Made by a program: the position numbers and the translations under genes. Of a stretch of DNA of 64,000 nucleotides, positions 1-11,859 are shown in pieces; position 1 is the stretch's first letter, and each line of letters starts with the position of its first letter. The notes below the pieces were generated by a model, which saw only the letters and a list, made by a program, of their open reading frames with translations, did not search any database and was not told the DNA's origin. This DNA comes from Volvariella volvacea V23 (lineage: Eukaryota; Basidiomycota; Agaricomycetes; Agaricales; Pluteaceae): positions 3,569,057-3,633,056 of the forward strand of contig KB722736.1 of assembly GCA_000349905.1 (NCBI GenBank), given 5' to 3'.

Positions 1-475
1 GGGAATAAGGATACGATTCCTGACATATAGTAACCTATCCAGAAATTATTCTGATTATGGTTTTGGGTTTTTCCTGATGAAATAATAGTACCAAGCATGT
101 TGCTCTATATTAATTTGTGTAAATCAACCACCTTATTAGCATGATTTCACATTTGAAATTAAAATTTAAAGCCTAAAGGACAGGCTGAATTTTAGAGATG
201 CTGTGATTTTTTTAATCTAGGCCACTGGCGGTATAGATGGCATTGATTAATGGTTACTGTTAAACAATGTAGTAATGCTGCTATTAACATCATGGGCAAT
301 AACTGAGACTAGTACTGATATTTAACAAGTCATAGACTAGGTGCTGGCATGCTGCATAAGGCTATATACCTCTACGATGGCAAATAGAGGCAAATATCCT
401 GCGGCAGGAAGAGGCCTATCTTCAGCACAGATTATAACGGAGCGTCGCGAACTGATAAGGTTGTCCAAGTTGACC
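1..475. other. Upstream intergenic region
   Basis: AT-rich sequence before the aldehyde dehydrogenase. No conserved coding segment is visible. An open frame runs from 341 into the dehydrogenase, but its first 45 codons do not resemble the family, so this stretch is read as 5' UTR and promoter. Confidence 0.5.
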
Positions 476-2564
476 ATGGCGACGACTCAAACCACAATCA
501 TTCCGCATTCTCAAAAGCCTCTGGTTACAAGACACTACCCCTCTTTTGAAGAACTCGACACCACTATATCAAGAGCGCATGATGCTCATCAAACCTGGAG
601 CAAGGTTCCTTTACATGACAGATTAACCATCGGGTATAGATTTATTGTAAGTCGGGATTTCTTACTGTTGCACCATTAACACCATCCTAGGATGAGTTCA
701 AGAAAATGGCAGATGAAATACCTCTGGAGTTGACTTTGCAAATGGGCCGGTTAGCTTCCAATACTGGCACCGTCCTACTATAGCTCTCTCATCCCCCTTT
801 AGCCCTGTATCACAAGCTCCTGGGGAAGTCCGTGGTTTCCTGCATCGCGCAGGTTATATGCTATCAATCGCAGAAAAATCTTTGTCCGACGTTCCTCTTA
901 CTGATACCGATCTACCTGGCTTTCGGAGATTCATCAAACGTGTACCTCTGGGCGTAGTACTGGTCATCGCCCCATGGAAGTACGCGCTACTTCTATCTCT
1001 AACTGATCAGGTGTTTACCCTTAGCAAGTTATCCATATCTTACCTCCATCAACGTCGTTCTCCCTGCAATCATCGCTGGAAACTCAGTTATCCTTAAACC
1101 GTCTCCGCAAACCCCATTAACGGCTGAGCGATTTTCCCTTGCCCTGACGCGTGCAGGCGTTCCCTCAGACGTGATCCAGGTGGTCCACTTGTCTCCTGAG
1201 CTTACCTCACTGGCCGTTCAACACCCGAAAGTCAACTTTGTATCCTTCACTGGTAGTGTTGTTGGGGGACGGTCAGTTGCTAAGGCTGCTGCAGAGGGTC
1301 CTGGATTCACTGGTGTTGGACTTGAGGTGAGTTTTCAAGCCAGAAAGTGGCCACAGACGTATTTCTCTCCTCCCACTAGTTAGGCGGAAAGGACCCCGCG
1401 TACGTACGCCCAGATGCGGATCTGAGCTACACCGTCGCAGAACTGGTGGATGGTGAGTTTAATAGCCGTATTTATTCCTGTCGACTTATGGTTTTTAGGT
1501 GCCTTGTTCAACTCTGGACAGAGTTGCTGTGCGATTGAAGTAGGGATAACGCTTCTTCATAGTTGTCCCTCATTATATTCATGTTACAGAGAATATACGT
1601 TCACGAGTCAATATATGACGAATTCGTAAAGCAGTTTGTAGACATTGTCAAGGTATGTGCGAGCGTGTGAATGGGACTCCCCATCCAACACCTTACTTTT
1701 ATTCCGCAGGACTACAAATTAGGCGATCCAACCTTACCAGACACGAATCTTGGTCCCGTTGTTAGCCTTGCCAGCGCAGAGCGGATTCGTAAACAAGTCG
1801 CCGATGCAGTGAAAGCAGGTGCCAATGCGTTGCTTCCAGAGGAACTTTTTCCAGCTGCTAAACAGTAAGTAGTCGCAATTATCGTTAACTATCGCTTATC
1901 CAGTTGTCAATCCATTCATTGTTAGCGGAACAACCTATGTTGCCCCGCAGGTGCTGGTAAACGTCGATCATAGTAAGTGAAGACTAGGAAATAGTTCCCC
2001 AGTTGACATCACACCCTAGGCATGGACATTATGATGGTAGTCACATCTTCAGTTTATCTCCTCTCCCCAGTTGACCTCTGTGCAGGAAGAGACCTTCGGT
2101 CCTGTCATTGGGATTCAAAAGGTGAATGGCTGCTTACCGTTCTAGAGGCTCATTTTTAAAACTTTTTGATCAGGTTTCAAGTGACGAAGAAGCAATCAAG
2201 CTGATGAACGACTCGCCTTATGGTCTAACTGCAAGTGTTTGGACTAATGTAGCCAGCAACCCTGAGTCCGAGGCAGCCTTCTTGAGAATTGCAGATGCGA
2301 TGGAGACGGGAACAGTGTTCTTGAACAGGTAGCAACTGATCAGCATTATCGCTCTTCGTTTTCTTGATAGTTTTCAGGTGCGACTACTTGGACCCGGCAC
2401 TTGCGTGGACGGGAGTCAAGAATAGTGGTCGTGGTGTTAGTTTGAGTAAATTCGGTATGTATCATCTAGTCATATAGAATTGGTGGCTCTTGATTGAAGA
2501 TATCCTAGGCTACGATCAGCTGACGAGACCGAAATCAATTCACATGAAGGTCAAGACGACATAA
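476..2564 (+). CDS. NAD(P)-dependent aldehyde dehydrogenase
   Basis: Oxidises an aldehyde to the acid with NAD(P); the substrate cannot be told from sequence, although the layout resembles succinate-semialdehyde-type fungal enzymes. Many short introns are needed. Joining exons restores PWNYPYLTSIN (cofactor-binding Asn) across an intron near 980-1028, then ILKPSPQTP, FTGSVVGG, the general-base ELGGKDPAYV with the ELGG Glu split by an intron ending about 1380, and the catalytic Cys in FNSGQSCC near 1520. EETFGPV and the C-terminal KSGRG-like KNSGRG also fit. The end is KVKTT then TAA at 2562. The protein is about 480 residues, usual for the family. Start chosen at the ATG at 476, where family similarity begins. 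All key residues are present, so it looks functional. Family assignment is firm; substrate is not. Confidence 0.9.
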
Positions 2565-2676
2565 CTTACAATGACGTAGATTTGTTTTGTTGTACCAAGT
2601 ATACATAAGCCATGTTATTGATTAAGCGCGACACAGCTACGCGACCATGTTGACTCGGAGCCACATTGAAAGATAG

Positions 2677-3802
2677 ATGATCACCTCAACAGACCCAACA
2701 TTTTTAGCTCTCCCTCTTCGAATTCGATACAGCATAGATCGCGCATTTAACAGATACGGCGTTTTCCCAGAAGAGGAACTCCAAGGTGCATCATCTAAAT
2801 TTTTCAAGTACTCAGTCGCTACCCGCGGAACTGGATCTATACCTAAACTCGTGCGTGCTGATGGATGTATCCAGACCCTTCACCTTCCGGCGGGTTCATC
2901 CCAGAGCCCAAATTCAGCAAGGAGAGTGACGATGATGAGGTTATCCCGGCCTCCTCGGCTCCTACCCGTATCGCGCTATCTCAGATCCCCTCAGCACTGC
3001 AATACCTTGACTTACCTCCAAATGATGAACAAGTACTGGGTGTCTTGCGGAATGCTGCCTCTGGATGGAACTCAACCTTTGTTGAGTCTGCCGGAGCAAC
3101 ACCTGATGGTGAGCTGGTGAGTAGGGAGGACTGGAGGGCTGTTTGTGCTGTCTTGCTAGAAGGACGTGGCGAGGATGACTTTCGATCAGGGGACAATGCT
3201 GGACAAGGAAACGTGGATAAAAGAGAAAAAAGAACAACAAGGTCTCAAAGGCAGCGTAGAGACACATATAATCACAGTGATTCTACTAGCGTGGGTGGAG
3301 GGTTTATCGGGAGTTATGAAGAAGATACCGAGGTTGACAAAGACGAAGAATATGTGGACTCGGGGACATCAGAGGAAGAGGATCAAGACGATGATGACGA
3401 ATATGTTAACGATGCTAAGGGGTTGAAACGCCTCCATACCCGCAGTTCACGAAGGGCATCATCTACACCACCACCTGGATCACCTTCTGAGCAGAAAGGC
3501 CTTACCCCTCGCCAACAGCAAGGATGCCGTGAAGCATATGCTCTGTTCTTCCCCGATGTCACTGAAGAGCAGCTCTTGCAACAAAGGATTATGATTAAGG
3601 ATGTCCAGAGGGTAGCAAAAACCTTAGGTGAACACATCCGAACGGAAGAGGTGAGTGAGCCTTGCATTTACGTAGAAACGTGTATTGGGACACAAATCCC
3701 GTTTAGATCATCGAGATGTTGGATATGTTCTCCGCATCTCCAGACAAGTCGATGAGCTATATAGACTTCTGTCGGATGATGGTTAAAGCCAAGCTAGTAT
3801 GA
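2677..3802 (+). CDS. Acidic protein with C-terminal EF-hand-like pair
   Basis: Proposed exons 2677-2785, 2875-3650 and 3707-3802 are phase-consistent and give 326 residues. The first join reads FPEEELQ-DPSPSGGF; the last gives TEE-IIEMLDMFSA. The middle is strongly acidic (Asp/Glu runs near 3310-3410) and Ser/Arg-rich, probably disordered. The C-terminal 70 residues (LTPRQQQGCREAYALFF to CRMMVKAKLV) have the helix spacing of paired EF-hands, but the calcium loops lack the usual Asp-x-Asp-x-Asp pattern, so calcium binding is doubtful. Centrin/calmodulin-like folds of this sort often act as protein-binding modules. It lies 112 bp after the dehydrogenase on the same strand. Function unknown. The intron at 2786-2874 is inferred only from phase and GT-AG ends. 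Confidence 0.65.
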
Positions 3803-4157
3803 ATCCCGAACACGATTCAGGCGCGTGATGATGCAGCATTAGTAAGGGGCTGGGCTTGCCAATAGGTTTTCTGTGACTCCACAACATTAGGTCGAGCTCA
3901 AATGTAATTGGATTTCAATGTAATACAAATGCACGAATGATTGACTAATGAGGTACACAATGTGCTGGGCTGTACACGGAAATCCTCCGGTAATATTAAC
4001 GTGTAGATAATGGTACCCGGATGGCGGATGTGAAGATAGAGACCGTTAACTCTCCAAAATATAAAGAACCACAGAAAAATTTATAAAATACACTAATGGT
4101 AAATTGTCATAACGTACCTATAATAAAGAGATCTGGACATCCTAAAAAAGGGGGTAT
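3803..4157. other. Convergent 3' intergenic region
   Basis: Between two converging genes. AT-rich, with no coding signal; likely holds both 3' UTRs. Confidence 0.5.
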
Positions 4158-7100
4158 TTAAGGTCGCCAAGGCTTGATGGGCTTGGCCTCTTTCGCATTG
4201 ACACGTACGCGTCGTGGCCCAGAATTTGTGGTCGCCGGAATGGCTAAACGCGCATCTCTCCCGGTAGCGGATTTGAGTGCCGTGTTGCTCGTCTTGCCAG
4301 CAGCCGCGTCCATCTCCTCGAAGGTCTTAACCAAGTCCTTTACACTACTCCTCCTTCTCAGCTTGTGTGTTGGGACTAGCTCAAGTTGTGGTTCAACAAG
4401 CTTCGGAGGATGCAGTTCCACCAATCTCTTTGGTTGTGAAGGTTTGGGAATCTTTGATGCCAAAGGCACAGGTGGAGGTGCAGGATGCAATTGAACCAGC
4501 TCCTTGGGCACTCTGGGTCGCGGGAGCTGTGACTTCTTTGGGGTAGTTACTGGTCCCCTTGGTTTCCCAAGGACGTTCAACGGCGGAACAGGCGACATCA
4601 TCTTTGGGGTCTCGTCAGACTGATTAGACCGAGGTACTGTTTTGGATATGGATGGGAGATAAGATGATAGGAAGCCTTTAACCTTGCTTAGTGTTGATGG
4701 TGTTTCAACTTCGTTGGACCTTTGTGGTGTGGAAGGAACCTGGGTCACACCAGCAGGCTCTGGTGCTAACTCCAATTGGGTCGGTTCGTGGCCACATGGT
4801 AACGTAGGAATGTTGGTAAAAGCTCGCTGTTCACCTAGATCTACTGTATCATCACCACCCGGAGTATACAACGAGGGCTCTTGGCTAATAGCAATAGCTT
4901 CCTCTAAAAGATGTGAATATTGAGGGGCAGAGAGTATTGAAGGCACTTTCTTCGTTTGTGGCGCTTCTGGGGTACCCTTGAACAATCCTGTGTCAATGGG
5001 GGCAGGTAGAATGGGTCTTGGTGATACCGTTGATGGAATAAACTCAAGATGTTGTATCATGGATGTGCGCCGGCTGAATGTGGGGGAGAGAGATGGTGTA
5101 GTTGGTGGTGCCACTTTGCCTGAGCGTTGCTTCTTTAACAGAGCCTGAGTTCGATTCAATAGGTTCTCCCTGTGGAGGTGCTTTAGATCGGAACAAGTTT
5201 GCTGGAATTCAGCTTACCGGCTCCACGCTTCTCCATAACTTTTAATAACTTCATCCCCACCAACGAAATCCACGAACCTCTGCACCACGCTTTGCAATTC
5301 AATATCATCAACACCAGCCAGTCCATCACCGCCATCGACGTCATGAAGGCCTAACCTCGCACCAACAGCCAGCCTCTCGTCGGTAAAGCACCCATCCAAT
5401 TGCTTCCATTCCTCCTTTGTCCATGCTCTTATTCCATCCTCCTCAGACAATTGCTGTCTGTCTTGCAATGCAGAGAATGCTGAAATGGGACGATTGAGCA
5501 AAGGGGTTTCGTATGAATCGACTGGCGCCAGTGTTGCTTTTGGCGTAGACGCCAAGTGACGGAGGTCTTCAGCGTTGAACTCTCGACTGAGCTCAATTTC
5601 CCGGCTCAGCTCGATTTCAGCCTCTTTAAGTAAATCTGGCAGTGTCGTCACGGGACTTCCAGGTAGATAAACGAGATCCCCTATAACACCCCCTACAGTC
5701 CGTCTTCTATTTTGTTTCGACTCGGTCGTGGATTTTCTCACTCCATAGGTGGACGCGCGGCGCCTTCTCTCCTCTCGGTTCAGCGCATGCAACGACGAAC
5801 TACCAACGCGCTGTTTCAGCAACATCTTCGTAAAGCAGTCGTAATTGTGCTACTGGATATTTAGAACGACCGTGAACCATTAAACAGATTTCTTACCTGT
5901 TTGAGGATAGCAGCAGCACGGGCAGCAGCCCTGGGATCTGCGCTCGTAATTTTAACCACACCTAGACCTGCAATGTCAATGTCTTCGTCATCTTCATCGC
6001 CATCGGGTACGTCCCCTGCAACAGCAAACTCGGGCATTTCTGGTAATTCTCCGTGAAGGGATCCCTGGTCCGGGTGAGAGACTGTTGAATGATCGCCATC
6101 GTGTTGGTCTCCTAAATAAGAGGGCTCGTGCAAGACGCTATGTTGGTCTTCAATCACTTCATATGGGTTCCATGGGCGGGGAGGAGAAGAAATGGGCTCT
6201 GTAGGAATCCTCTCATATTCTAGATGAGCGATCTCAGGCCCTTCGTCGAGCGCCATAGACATCTGAAGAACCTCCTGCATCTCCTCTTCTTCTTCGTCTT
6301 CATCATCCTTCACCTCTTCTTCATGGTCCTGGACACTGTCATTTTCGTCCATCGAATGTGAAGATAATGGCGGTGAGGGATATAAAGTTGCCCTGGGTAC
6401 AGATACTGTGGTCGATTCGGGGGTGCTAACCACGTGTAGCTTGTTCACATCTGGCTCATCTTCATCGTCCGGGTCTGGCTCAGATGATAACCGACGAACC
6501 TCCTCTTCTTCGGCTTCATCGTCATCACCATCAACGATCTCATCCAAATCCAGAGGTGGTTCCCCAGCATCTAACCGCCTGTTGACGTCCTCCCTCTTGT
6601 CCTTTGCCAACTGCTCTTCTTGCTTGCGCAATTCTTCTTCTTGTGCCGTGGACACAGATTCCTCTGCCTTATCTGTACTGACACTCAAATCTAATTTCGG
6701 CAGAGGAGCATCTTCGATTTCGTCATCATCCTCATCCTCTTCCTGGGGTACAGTCGACAGCCGACCTTTTCCTCGGTAGGGAAAAGGACTAACTGGTCTG
6801 CCCCATCTCTCTTGTCTAGCCTTCGTAGCGCTGCTCGGCGGATCAGCTTTGGTCCTAATCTTCATCATCTGCCACCGGCCAGTAAACTCCCCTACTCCCT
6901 GCTGTAATTCGGGGTCATCATCGCCATTCACCTCATCACTATCTGTCCACACCCCGTCCGATTCTGGGATATTGTTCACATCGAATACTGGTGGAGGGAT
7001 GAGCTCACTCTCTTCCATGTCCATGTCTAGGTCGCTCGTATCCACCGGCCGGTTCCAGGCTTGGTGAAAAGTAGGGTCAATTTGTTCCATTACATCCATA

Positions 7101-7627
7101 GGAGAAGACGTAGGTGGTAGTGGGTGAATGGTCTCTTCGTCTATAGCTGAAGAGGTAGGTGGTAGTGGGTGAATAAATTCGTCGTCTATGACGAATACGT
7201 CTGCCGCATTTGTATTGACCGTCTTAGTGCCCATATTTGCCTCGACTCCGATTTCTTTAAGTTCTCTCTTTTTTCGCTTTGAAGGGCGCTTCGCGGGTGA
7301 AGGAGTGCCAAGTAAAAGAATAGGGTCTTCTGTCGGACTCGGTGGGGGGATTGGTGCATTGAGGTCGATGACTGGTGGCTCTTTCTTGACGGTTATAACG
7401 ACAGTAACCTTCGATTTCCGTGGCCTCTTCTGGCTTGTCCTGCGCTTGGATGACTTCTGTGGAGAGGGAGTCATCATCACTTCTCTAGGACCCCGTTTGG
7501 CATCGGTTGCTGGGGGTTCGACACTATGCCTTGACGGAAACATCGCGTTTCTTTGTGGCCTTGAGGATGACCTGCCCTTGGAGGGACTGGCGAGGTCGAT
7601 GATGGAAATGTGGTCGTCGGGTTGCAT
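4158..7627 (-). CDS. Large disordered protein of unknown function
   Basis: Three exons (7627-5897, 5849-5218, 5169-4158) join in phase to 1124 residues. The joins read AAILKQ-HNYDCFTKM and AWSR-ENLLNRTQALLKK, both natural. The N-terminal half is rich in Pro, Ser, Lys and long Asp/Glu runs with basic patches (KSSKRRTSQKRPRKSK near residue 55), as in nuclear proteins. A more ordered block around 5220-5430 (EEWKQLDGCFTDERL to VVQRFVDFVGGDEVIKSYG) and the following helix look like the conserved core. The last 300 residues are Pro/Ser-rich and end in basic motifs. A 45-bp tandem duplication near 7110-7174 repeats IHPLPPTSS. I do not recognise a named family; a nuclear scaffold or chromatin role is only a guess from composition. 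Confidence 0.75.
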
Positions 7628-7853
7628 TGCAAGGGCAAAGTAATTGGCATCTGTGGTTTAGGTATGTCACACGTGACCGCGCATTCCTTTATCGGTGACG
7701 TGCTCCCAGGACAGCAATTGCTAATGGACCAAGATAATAACTGTACCTAGATCAAGGCTGCTAGAAGGAACATGTATATTACAAAATATAACAAGTGCAT
7801 TAGATTGTCAGTCCAATCCAAGGTATCAACTCATCCTTAGGTACCTCAACCCT

Positions 7854-8327
7854 TCAAGGACCAGTCGCGCCATAATAAACAGGTTGCTGGGGCTGACCAG
7901 GCTGGATATAGCCAACACCTGGATAAGGCTCGTAGTTGCCGCTTCCGATGTCTGAAGTTGCCGTCAAGAAGTTAGTGACGTCGGCATAATGCTAAAGGTG
8001 CAACGCACAATGAAGACGACCGTAACCATAGCGTTCCTCTGCTTTCATCCGACAATAAATGAGCCAAAAGGCGTGAATGTGTCCCGGCAAATATCCAAGA
8101 CTTCGACAATGCATCTGAGAACATTCGATTCGATAGATAGGAGCACAAAGCACTCACGACGTAAGGAGAATATTAATTAGGAGATCACAACTACAGCCAG
8201 TTAGAAATGCCGCTGCTGCAGGCGGGAATAAGATGGCAACCTAGTCGAGTAAGTGAGAAGGGCTATCCTAAATAACGCGATGAATTGCACGTACGAGGAC
8301 AAGTAGCACATCTGAAGCCCTAACCAT
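7854..8327 (-). CDS. PMP3: Pmp3/RCI2-type plasma membrane proteolipid
   Basis: Four small exons, 8327-8295, 8240-8158, 8100-8009 and 7951-7854, join in phase to 101 residues. Intron lengths are 54, 57 and 57 nt. The product has the Pmp3 (UPF0057) pattern: first hydrophobic helix with LFPPAAAAF, then LLINILLTSLGYLPGHIHAFW as the second helix, then an Arg/Lys-rich cytosolic turn. Members help set membrane potential and salt tolerance. Compared with the roughly 55-residue yeast protein, the C-terminus carries a 45-residue tail (ERYGYGRLHYIGSGNYEPYP, then Gly/Gln/Pro-rich), a form common in filamentous fungi. No single exon is long enough to stand out as an open frame. Family identity is firm; exon edges are well constrained by phase. 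Confidence 0.88.
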
Positions 8328-9504
8328 GACTACTGCGGGGGATGTGTGGTGGTGGTATGAGGCAGAGAGCCAGATGCGCAGCCGAGCTTGACAGCCCTCG
8401 CGTGACTGCCCTCGCGTGACTTGAGCTGACGACCATGTGCTGACTAATAGAATCCTGGCAAGTGCAGCAATACCACCAACGTATAATGGCCTCGAGCAGC
8501 CCCGAGCACGGTTTGTCTAACATATCATGATAGCTCGGCATCCTATTTTTCCTGTCGGTACCGACTTTGGTACAGTAACACCATCAACGACCTCAACGGC
8601 AAAGATAAGCACGGTCTTTTCCCTGGGAACGAAAGCCCTGGTCGGTATCCTCCTGGCCGTGAAATCATGCAGGATCAAGTTTGCATGTCATTTACCTTCT
8701 CACCAATGATCAGCTCCACCTTTTGCTTTTCAACCCTTCATAGGCCTGTGTCACCCCAGAACTTCAGTGCCCAATGAGTAAAATCAACGACCCTCGCATC
8801 TACCTACAAGTTCACCGAGTCGACAACTCAAGAGGGTGTCTTTGAGATGTGGACGCTGGCTGGGGTGGTGCTCGCCGCAAGCACTGAATTGTCAGCCACC
8901 GAACTTGAGGGCATGGTAAGCCAGTCGGTCATTCGATGTTCTATTACGATTTATGTGGTTTGGAGGAGTTTGGCGTTTCACCCATTCTTTTTCATTCAAG
9001 CTCTGCTGCAAACTACAGGCTTTTCCATTTGGTTAGTAACCCAGGATCACCCTCGGTCTTCGTCAGAAACCACCCAACATGAAGGCCGATACTTCTCGTA
9101 CACTGAATACATTACCGCTACCACTTCGAGTCTACGCACTGTCTTCAGCCAGTTATCTGGCCCGACGAAGGACTTCATGCCGATTTCATAAGGAGAGGTG
9201 GTCAATCAATGGATGCATTGTACGCAGGTTATATCATGATTGATACAGCATTACGATGAGTAGACAGTGGTATATTGCGGAGAAGTAACTGTAAACTAGA
9301 GGCAGCCACGGTAATCGAAAGGCCGATGAAAAGACGCGAGGGAGGAGTAAAACTGAAAAGATAACTAATCGATCGCCATAAGAATATTGTGTCGACTGGC
9401 TGAGCAGCTGGTGAAAATCGTGAGATCGTAGCGATAAGCATGGGGCGTCAGCGAGAATTGGTGGTGGTATAGTTGTTTAGGAGATACATGGTGTAATGAT
9501 AAAA
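8328..9504. other. Intergenic region with possible decayed coding sequence
   Basis: Holds the PMP3 promoter and the 3' side of G-alpha 1. A short direct repeat (ccctcgcgtgactg-type unit, twice) lies near 8394-8420. On the + strand, 8530-9190 has several open fragments with plausible protein composition but in shifting frames and with internal stops, and I could not match them to a family. They may be remnants of a lost gene or chance. Confidence 0.35.
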
Positions 9505-11859
9505 TTAAATGATATGAGTGTCCGAGAGTGTTTTTATGAGAATAACTTCCTTGACTATATGATCGCCTAGTCAAACACTGGCATCGCAACATAAGGCGAT
9601 AGATAACTTACTTTGGGTAATGACCGACGCAGTCGCGCGAGTATCCTAGGGCAGTGTGACTTATTGAACCGCCATCTGAGAGGGTATTATATGACTTACG
9701 ATAGCACAGGTGATGTGAGGATGGACTTTCCTCTTCTTGGGTGAGTGTTGTTGATGTAATGTTACAAATACATCCAATAGGTCTAAAGCATAGGAAGCTC
9801 TGTCAATTTCTTTGAACGACGGAGGTTCAAAGAAGCGTGAGGTTTATTATCACTCACACTTGGCCACGGGCTTTGTTTCATTAGGGCGGGGGGCATAGGA
9901 TACCACGTAATCCGCAAATCGGACTCCGGCTTTGAGCTTAGAGTCGAGAACGTCGAGCTTGTTAAGGAATATGATGAGTTCAATGTTGGACAGCAACTTG
10001 TTGCTGCACAAGTCCTGCCATAGCTGTATAGAGTCCGTCTAAAGAAAGGGTACATTGAAATCAACTGAACTATTAAATCAGGTACTCACTAGGCGGTTCA
10101 TTCCATCGTCTTCGGTTAAAGTTTGATTGAAGGCCGAGATTGGAGCCAGGAATATAATAACATTTACTTCCCTCGAGCTTAGCGGAGGGTGTCTTCGAGG
10201 CCTTAACTCTGGACACTTACCAGTATCGAAAAATTGGGCCCAGATAGCTGATGAACAATGACATTGGAGCCACACGAATCTGTACAAGGTTGAGTCTGAA
10301 TACTCACGTCGCTGAAATTTGCTTCCACCGACGTCATAGATCCTCCATTCAGTTGACCCATGACTAGCTGCAGGTGGGTAGCACAATTGAGTGCAATGAG
10401 AACATACAAATTGTAAATATGCCCACTATTTTCGATTTTAATGCAATGCTCTTCAGGCCCAATCGTTTGAACGCGGGCTTTGAGGATGTCCTCTGCATTG
10501 TGCACATGTGTGGACTGGAGGTGCGTATGAAAAACTAATGCACCCACCTGAGGATGGCGCGTAGTCCTCATCCGTTAGTCTTCTTACATCATTGAGGAAA
10601 CTAAAGCAGGGAGCATAATGTCAGATTCATCGTGATTGAGTTCGGACAAAGGCTGTAGGCCTGACAGCTGTAGCGCAATCGCAAGTAAAACCCAACAATT
10701 GCACCAAGTGTAGGCAGACAAAAGTGGGAGCATGCAACATGTAATAGTGGTACTCACAAGCCAGGTTGGTCCTTCAATTCGATTTTATAGCTCTTTAAGG
10801 CCTGTTGAACCAGAGCGTGTTCCCAAAGCGATGCAATATCCTCCGTACATGAATTCAGAACCTGCCAGTCTTCTGGATCACATGTCACTATTTTTTCACC
10901 AGTTTGCTTTCTGAATACGCTCGATTTCCAACCAAAACCAGGGCGGAGCGTGATTTCAGGTGCCTTCCGGGGATTATAATAGAACTTCCAAATTTTATCT
11001 TCTTCCGCCGTCGTAAGTATACCCTTAGTACCAGCAATCTTTGTCGTCAGATGTTCTTCCACTGCGCGAAGTGGTACCAAGCGGGTGCAAAGAATTGCAA
11101 GTTCATTGTTGTCCTTGAGTAAATTTGGGCCACGTTCCTGCGCCTCGCGTGCAGGATCCTTGCCCTCCAGGAGCTCGATGACAAAGTTAACAGACCGGAT
11201 CAAATTGATAAAGATGATAGGCTTCCAATTCGCAGACTGTCGACAGGGATTCAGTGTTATTACCGTCCAATGCCAGGGTATTTATTAGGCAAGAATTGCA
11301 TACCTCGTCCAGGAACGCTCTTGGTGCAAAATGCAACTGGATATTCTTCAAAATCGTGGACTTCCCGGATTCCGCTTGACCTATATCGCCACATGACCAA
11401 CATGGCACAGTGATTGGAAGCGATATCCGGTAAGGAGGCGTTTCGTTGGGTGGGGACGTATGTGTGCATATTTGGTCAGTGTAGCAATTCGAGTTATAAT
11501 TTTAGATCAGAGCGTCAATCCCCGAGAACAAAGAAACAAAGAAAAGACGCAGAAAACCGAATGAAGGTAGATCGCAGAGGGTGGTACTCACCCAGTAATA
11601 GTATCTTAGCTGCCTTATTGTTCTTAAGCGCAGTTCTTTCGTCATCCAACGCCCGATCAATAGTTTCGCTAACCATCTTTGCTTGTCGCTTGGATATCTT
11701 TCCTGCCTTGTTGGACTTGCTGTCCGTGTTTGTCGAAGTGGACGAAGAGGATGAAGAACTGCGGGGGTCTTGGGGTGGGGGCGCTGGGCTCTGGGGGTTG
11801 TCGCCGTCTGGAGACCGATTTGGGGCCCAGAGCCTAGAAGAGGCTCTCGCCAGTTTCAT
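9505..11859 (-). CDS. Heterotrimeric G-protein alpha subunit, divergent (G-alpha 1)
   Basis: GTP-binding alpha subunit of receptor-coupled G proteins. Twelve exons: 11859-11592, 11380-11304, 11236-10758, 10600-10548, 10492-10427, 10367-10308, 10247-10221, 10166-10090, 10038-9858, 9782-9700, 9645-9612, 9566-9505. All phases agree, giving 488 residues. G1 is GQAESGKST (about 90-98, split by an intron); switch I is ILKARVQTIG (about 295-304); switch II reads DVGGS, with Ser (about 330) where the catalytic Gln is expected; G4 is FLNKLD (about 395); G5 is TCAIDT (about 456). The helical domain carries a large extra segment. The N-terminus begins MKLAR, so it lacks the Met-Gly myristoylation signal, and is Ser-rich. 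The C-terminal tail is TLSDTHII. Belongs to the divergent class expanded in Agaricomycetes. Very likely expressed, since all 11 introns remain spliceable. Confidence 0.92.

Noticed and set aside
341..475. Extra 45 N-terminal residues on the aldehyde dehydrogenase
   Set aside because: No likeness to the family, and the Met at 476 is where recognisable sequence begins.
6408..7643. Several plus-strand Ser-rich frames opposite the large disordered protein
   Set aside because: They are the complement of Asp/Glu/Ser-rich codons of the minus-strand gene.
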